Below, in pieces: positions 59,085 to 64,000 of a stretch of DNA of 64,000 nt. The notes under the pieces are model-generated. The model was not told where the DNA came from and did not search any database. It saw only the letters and a program-made list of their open reading frames with translations. Source of the DNA: Anarhynchus alexandrinus (taxonomy: Eukaryota; Chordata; Aves; Charadriiformes; Charadriidae); the NCBI GenBank assembly GCA_008711295.1, contig VUYV01000015.1:3138406-3202405 (forward strand), given 5' to 3'. The translations under genes and the position numbers were made by a program. Each line of letters starts with the position of its first letter. Within the stretch, counting starts at the first letter, position 1.

Positions 59085-60262
59085 CTGTTATTTTTAAATT
59101 GGATCACTGGGCTAGGAAACTGTAGACCAATTGGTCTAGACTCAATAGTAAGCAAGGTTTTAGAATATATTTTGAAAGAAAAAAATATTAAAGACAGAAA
59201 GATAAGAAAGATAAAATAGATGGGTTTACCAAAGATAGACTGCCAAACTGACCTGATACCATTCCATGATAAGATAACTGATTTTCTAGACAAGTGAAAT
59301 TTAATAGATCTAATCTGCCTGGAGTTCAGGAAAACATTTAATATGGTCCATGGTAGAAATTATTACTGATGCTAGAGGGGATGGAGATTAGTTGAGGAGT
59401 TAGCTGAGGAGCTATAAATGTGTAAGGAGCTGGCTGGTGAATTATTAGGGAAGGGTAACAGTATTCTTGATCAGATAGGCTAGAACCACTGTTCCCTTTT
59501 CATTACTTGGAAACAGAAGTACATTATTTCAGACTGTTGATGACACAAAGCTAGACACTTTGTCAACACAGAGTGCAATTGGGGTAATGCAGAAAAGAAG
59601 CAGGCTGAGGAATTAAGTAATAGAACTAGAAAGAAATTTATTAGGAAAAGTACAGTGTCTTGTACTGAGACACAAATAATCTCATTTGTGCCCTGTGTTC
59701 TTGAACCCGGAATAACAGGAAAGGGAAGAAAGAAAAGAATATAAACTGTGTGTTTTAGCCAATCAGAAGTTGTTGGTCATGAACATGAGGTGTCAATAAC
59801 AATAAAAATAGCAATAACAATAATAGCTCTATTCAAAGGAAGCATGACCGCAATTTTATAAGTCAGTTGGTGACTTCAAGTAATGTCCCCCATTTTGGTT
59901 TGAAAAACGTTTTAGAAAAAATCAGTTTAAATTGGACCAGGACATTAATTTGGGAGTGAAGAATCTATTCTTTGAGAGACAAGTAAAACAGACTGTCTGG
60001 TTTAACATAGGAAAATGAGGGTTGAATAAAGGTATAAATTTTCTCTACAAATACATAGAAGTGAGAATATTTGGGCTGTTAAGGAGAAGGTATTCAAGCT
60101 AGAGCCAGTGTTGCTGCAAGAAAACAATCATATTAATTTGTTCACAAACAGTAAGGCTGAAGATCAGCTCTCCAGAAGGAGAAACAAGATTCCCCATCAT
60201 GAATGGCTGCAGAAAGTTGGGATTATGAAACTGAAATTTCCTGCCTCAAATGTAGATCAGCC
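59085..60262 (+). mobile_element. Ancient CR1 LINE, reverse-transcriptase to C-terminal region, sense
   Basis: Several CR1 reverse-transcriptase landmarks can be read in order. At about 59119 the frame reads CRPIGLDSIVSK (cf. YRPVSLTS). At about 59307 it reads DLICLEFRKTFNMV (cf. DLIYLDFSKAFD). At about 59536 it reads VDDTKLD (cf. the catalytic ADD motif followed by TKL). At 60015-60260 the end of ORF2 is recognisable at DNA level (TATAAATTTTCTCTAC, ATTCAAGCTAGAGCC, AAGGCTGAAGATCAG). The frames differ and stops are frequent, so the copy is dead and much older than the other sense copies. It matches the older amniote CR1 type rather than the young avian type. 59660-60000 is poorly alignable. 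Confidence 0.8.
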
Positions 60263-61710
60263 CTGATAACTTGTGGTGATAAATGATCTGTCCTTACCTG
60301 CAACTTACTTTGCTGGTACTTTACACCTTCAGTGTTTTGTAACTAGTGGACCCTTGCAGGAAAAAAGCTGGACAGTAGCACATTACCATGTTAGTATATG
60401 GTCAGTCTTTCTTCTGGAAGCTGTGTATATGGGCTTACAGACGAAAATTCACCCTGAGATGACTCATTGTAACCACCTGTCTTCACTCTCCTAGCACTGT
60501 TACCACACCTGCAGCCAGGTTCTGGAAATTAAATTTCTAATTGTTACATACTGCATATAAACAGCTGGAGTCCCTTCCTTTGCTCTACTCTGAAGCAATG
60601 AAATCACAAGAAAATTACATTGGGTTTGAATAATTGTCACCAGTTAGCAGCAGAAAAACATAAAATGGAAAAGCTGAGATACAAAACAGATACACTCAGA
60701 TGCTGTAGAACTAGTAGGGGATGGGGAAAAAAGTAAAATATTTCCCATCAAACTGAGCAAACAAAAAAAGACAAATTAAGGTTTCCATAAGCTTTACCTC
60801 AGGGAATAATCTCAATGCTAGTGATTTCAGACTATAAACTTTTTGGGGATGAGAAACTAGTAAAACACACAGGTTCATGTTTCTTTTTCTTTTCAGCCCT
60901 CCTGTGTGACTCCAGGCAAGTTGCTGAAGGTAAAGTACAATGTGAACCCATTGGACCCTCCAGCTTCAGCATTGGACTCGCTCTGATAAATCTCATGCTT
61001 CTTTTCAGCAGTGATTCATAAGCTAAGTGTCAGGTCTGCAGACTTTACACATAGCAACTTACGAAGTCCACATGTTGAGCAGGCAGCAGAGCAGAGCTAG
61101 TCAACAGGCAAAATTAATTCCAGGAATGTATCTGAACTCTCTTCCCTCTCTAAGGTGAAAAAGGTCTGAATTAACACTTCACATCAGCAATCTGTCCAAG
61201 ATTGGCAGACTGGGATATCTCCTGATAAAGAGGGCCGATAGAGAACTCGGTGCATTGATACGGTCTGTCTCCTACCACAAGATAAAAGTCCCCTGCTAGT
61301 CAACACAAAGCACCACAGAGACCAATAGAGACTTCTGCTAAATCCTGCTCAAAGGGTGTTGATGGATTAACTTTGCACTCTTAGGCATTATGCTGGATGA
61401 ACTGTGGACTACAATTCTAACTTTAGGCCAGATCTGTGATCTTCTACAGGTGGGATAGAACTATCCTCAAAATATAAATCTGTCACTTGTATACTTCAAG
61501 TTGAAACAAATGGGTTATGTGCCCTCACCTGATCTACATCGAACGTGTACTGCTGCATAAAGAAAGAGTTATAAGCATTAAAGACAGTGGAAGTACTAGC
61601 CTGAAAACAGATAATTTTTTGGAGTTGGCAATGACACAACTTTTACATGCTCACGTTTTGGCTAATGAACACACACAGAGTATGGGATCCTTAGCCAAAA
61701 GGAAGTCTTA
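60263..61710. other. Unique DNA with one candidate terminal exon
   Basis: No established gene. A strong acceptor-like site and short frame at 60897-61021 are listed separately. The remainder shows nothing recognisable. Confidence 0.5.
60897..61021 (+). other. Candidate terminal exon with a GPI-signal-like C-terminus
   Basis: A strong splice-acceptor-like sequence (TTTCTTTTTCTTTTCAG, ending at 60896) is followed by an open frame that reads LLCDSRQVAEGKVQCEPIG, then SSFSIGLALINLMLLFSSDS, then TAA at 61019-61021. A hydrophilic stretch, small residues (GPSS) and a hydrophobic tail of about 16 residues at the very C-terminus are what a GPI-anchor signal looks like. An internal donor-like AAG/GTAAAG at 60929/60930 would instead make a 33-base microexon. 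No family is recognised. The frame is open upstream too, so chance is a serious alternative. Confidence 0.18.
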
Positions 61711-62112
61711 AGAGGAGCAACTGAGGGAACTGGGGTTCTTTACTCTGGAGAAAAGGAGGCTGAGGGGAGACATTATTGCTCTCTACAACTACCTGAAAGG
61801 AGGTTGTAGACAGGTGGGGATTAGTCTCTTTTCCCAAGTAACAGGCAGTAGGACAAGAGGAAATGGCCTCAGGTTGCGCCAGGGGAGGTTTAGGATGGAT
61901 ATCAGGAAAAATTTCTTCACAGGAAGTGTTGTCAAGCCCTGGAACAGGCTGCCCAGTGAAGTGGTGGAGTCACCACCCTGGAGGTATTTAAAAGGCGGGT
62001 AGAAATGATGCTTAAGGACATGGTTTGTGGTGGTTTTGGCAGTGTTAGGTTAATGGTTGGACTCAGTTATCTTCAAGGTCCCTTCCAACATAGATGGTTC
62101 TATGATTCTATG
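61711..62112 (+). mobile_element. 5'-truncated CR1 LINE of a second subfamily, sense
   Basis: Begins GAGGAGCAACTGAGGG and ends with the tail GGTTCTATGATTCTATGA. Diagnostic words differ from the other copies: TTACTCTGGAGAAAAGGAGG, CTCTACAACTACCTGAAAGG and TTAATGGTTGGACTCAG. One frame (61814-62002) reads [20 protein letters not shown], the CR1 ORF2 C-terminus. This is a different CR1 subfamily from the copies at 12722, 38582 and 41144, recognisable by the TTGGCAGTGTTAGG segment before the tail. Confidence 0.92.
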
Positions 62113-63758
62113 AAATGTACGTCATCCTCTCTGTGCAGAATTTCTTAATTTCACATTATATAGTCAAGTCAATTATGGGGTAGAGGAGTTGGTCCACTCT
62201 CAGTGCAGTTAAGAAAACAAACGTGGAGGCAGCAAAAAGACAGTTCAGAGTGAGCTTAACATTACTTTATGCTGCACAGTTTATAAAACCCCCAAATAAT
62301 AAACCCCCAGACTCTAGAAACAAGCCAAAGCTGGACAATTCTGAATTCCTTTCTTTATCTTGGGGTCATAAATCCTGTTCTGATACTGGAAAATATTTCA
62401 GCCCTAGTCTCCTTGCACTTCAGCCCCTCACTCAGAAGAGCAGAAGAAGAAAAAACACCCTACTTCATAAAGATGTTGTGTAGAGAAGTATATAAATTAT
62501 TGAGATACGTTCTGATACAGAGAGGTCATATATGTATGTGTGTCTGCATCAGAGGTAGCTAGCTAGAATTGATTGCTACATGAATAAACATTTACAGCTT
62601 CAGACCCTGCAACCCTAATGTCCCCTCTCTCATCTCGTCTCTTGAGTTTCTAAATGGTCGTGTCCTGCACGACTCTTTGCAGACTGTATATTGGAAAGGG
62701 CAAACTCTTACTATTCTTCTGTGCTGTACACTAAGCCCTTTCTGGCCCCATTACTGTTTGATCTTTTACAAGGTTATCCTGCTATGAATTATAGGATGTA
62801 ATTAAGGAAGATGGTTTTAATCCTTCTCTTTGTAAATGTACAATCTATTTATACAAGAACCAGCTACATGATATTGTGAATCTTGTACTGTCTATAGCTG
62901 AGGGTGACCAAACCAATTTCTCTGAATAGAATAAATCCTCCTTACCCACACCCTTCAAACTTCAAACTGAACTTGATCCATACATCTTTTTCTCCAATTT
63001 AGAAAAAAAGCTTCATTCATTTTTTAAGTTTCATTTTCATGTGAAAATCATAGAATCATAGAATCATAGAATGGTTTAGGTTGGAAAGGACCTTGAAGAT
63101 GTGCTTGAAGAAAATGCTGTGAAATAGATTGTTCTCATGGTATTTTCAACCATGACCTGAAGTAGAAAGTACCAGAAATACCACGAAGGACCTCACTCCC
63201 GGACTGACCTCTAGGCAAGCTTGCCTGGAGAAATTCACGCATGAAATTCAGGTGAGATTTCTGGAAGACCCCACAAATGCAAGGGTTCAGTTTAAGGGGT
63301 AACTACAAAGGTCTGGGCAAGACAACAATAAGAGGTTACACCAGAATACATAAATCATTGGCCTTTTAAGCAAAGCATGACTGAGATAATCTAGTTTGAA
63401 AGACTTCAGATAATGGCAATAGATGCCCCGAGATTGCTTGAGCAAGGACATTCTGATGTGCTCCACACCATTCTGTCCCTGAGTGTCCATGCTGAAGGAC
63501 ATATTGCAGAGTTTGTATAGTCAGTCTATTCCTGCCCTGCGCTGGGGTTTTATTCCATGGATATCAGGGTACTTGGGGGGATGACATGTGCCCTAGCCTT
63601 GTCCTGACAAATACATGGTCAAAGTATGCAATCCAGCACAGCTGTTCCTTCATTCTCTAGTTTATATAGACATTGCAGTAACATTTTAACATAACTTTTA
63701 GCTTCTTGCAGTAACGTTTAGAAGCACTGTCCCCGTGCTAGGCATTATAAAACCATAG
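62113..63758. other. Non-coding DNA with a short CR1 tail
   Basis: No gene recognised. The only named element is the orphan CR1 tail at 63046-63101. Short frames are unremarkable. Confidence 0.6.
63046..63101 (-). mobile_element. Orphan CR1 3' tail, antisense
   Basis: Three ATCATAGA units followed by ATGGTTTAGGTTGGAAAGGA and CCTTGAAGAT, which is the CR1 3' end read in antisense, then an abrupt change to unrelated sequence. This is an extreme 5' truncation: only about 55 bp was inserted or kept. Confidence 0.88.
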
Positions 63759-64000
63759 GAATCATAGAATCATAAAATGGTTTAGATTGGAAAGGACCTT
63801 GAAGATCATCGAGTTCCAACCCCTCTGCCATAGGCAGGGACACCTCCCACTAGACCAGGTTGCCCAAGGCCACGTCCAGCCTGGCCTTGAACACCTCCAG
63901 GGATGGGGCCTCAACAACCTCTCAGGGCAACCTGTTCCAGTGCCTTACCACCCTCACAGTGAAAAACTTCTTCCTAATGTTCAATCTAAACCTGCCCTCT
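63759..64000 (-). mobile_element. CR1 LINE, antisense, cut by the window end
   Basis: Starts with the antisense tail (ATCATAGAATCATAAAATGG) and continues through CCTCTGCCATAGGCAGGGAC and ACCTCTCAGGGCAACCTG up to the last base of the window. The same subfamily as the copies at 12722 and 41144. Its 5' end lies beyond the window. Confidence 0.95.

Overview
The window reads as AT-rich, non-coding vertebrate nuclear DNA, most likely from a bird. The main reasons are several copies of the CR1 LINE with the typical avian 3' tail (ATTCTATGATTCTATGA and close variants) and three solo endogenous-retrovirus LTRs of the kinds common in birds. I found no bacterial-style genes, operons, rRNA, tRNA, CRISPR array or complete host gene. 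The longest open frames are CR1 relics, low-complexity tracts or unremarkable short frames. The window is best described as a gene desert or a very large intron. Species and chromosome cannot be told from the sequence alone.

Layout. 1-8290 is unique DNA with several stretches that look like conserved non-coding elements, by composition only. 8291-9863 holds two solo LTRs of one family in opposite orientation, about 420 bp apart; the second has a perfect 5-bp target duplication. 9864-12189 contains a CpG-bearing, enhancer-like block around 10.9-11.6 kb. 12190-13455 is an old antisense CR1 abutted by a younger sense CR1. 18990-20242 carries remains of an ancient antisense CR1, including a readable endonuclease start. 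29390-30099 is a solo LTR of another family on the minus strand. 31020-31300 is a long pyrimidine tract. 38582-41675 has two CR1 copies in opposite orientation. 42640-43620 is another enhancer-like block. 49935-51114 is a comparatively fresh CR1 that has lost its reverse-transcriptase core. 59085-60262 is a very old sense CR1 in which reverse-transcriptase motifs can still be read. 61711-64000 has three more CR1 pieces, the last cut by the window end.

The parts do not form a pathway. What can be read is a history: ancient CR1 copies, later CR1 copies with internal deletions, LTR insertions reduced to solo LTRs, and unique DNA that may hold regulatory elements. Two weak candidate terminal exons (near 53.3 kb and 60.9 kb) are listed because each combines a splice-acceptor-like sequence with a short frame of protein-like composition; neither matches a family I recognise. 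I saw no convincing undescribed biological system.
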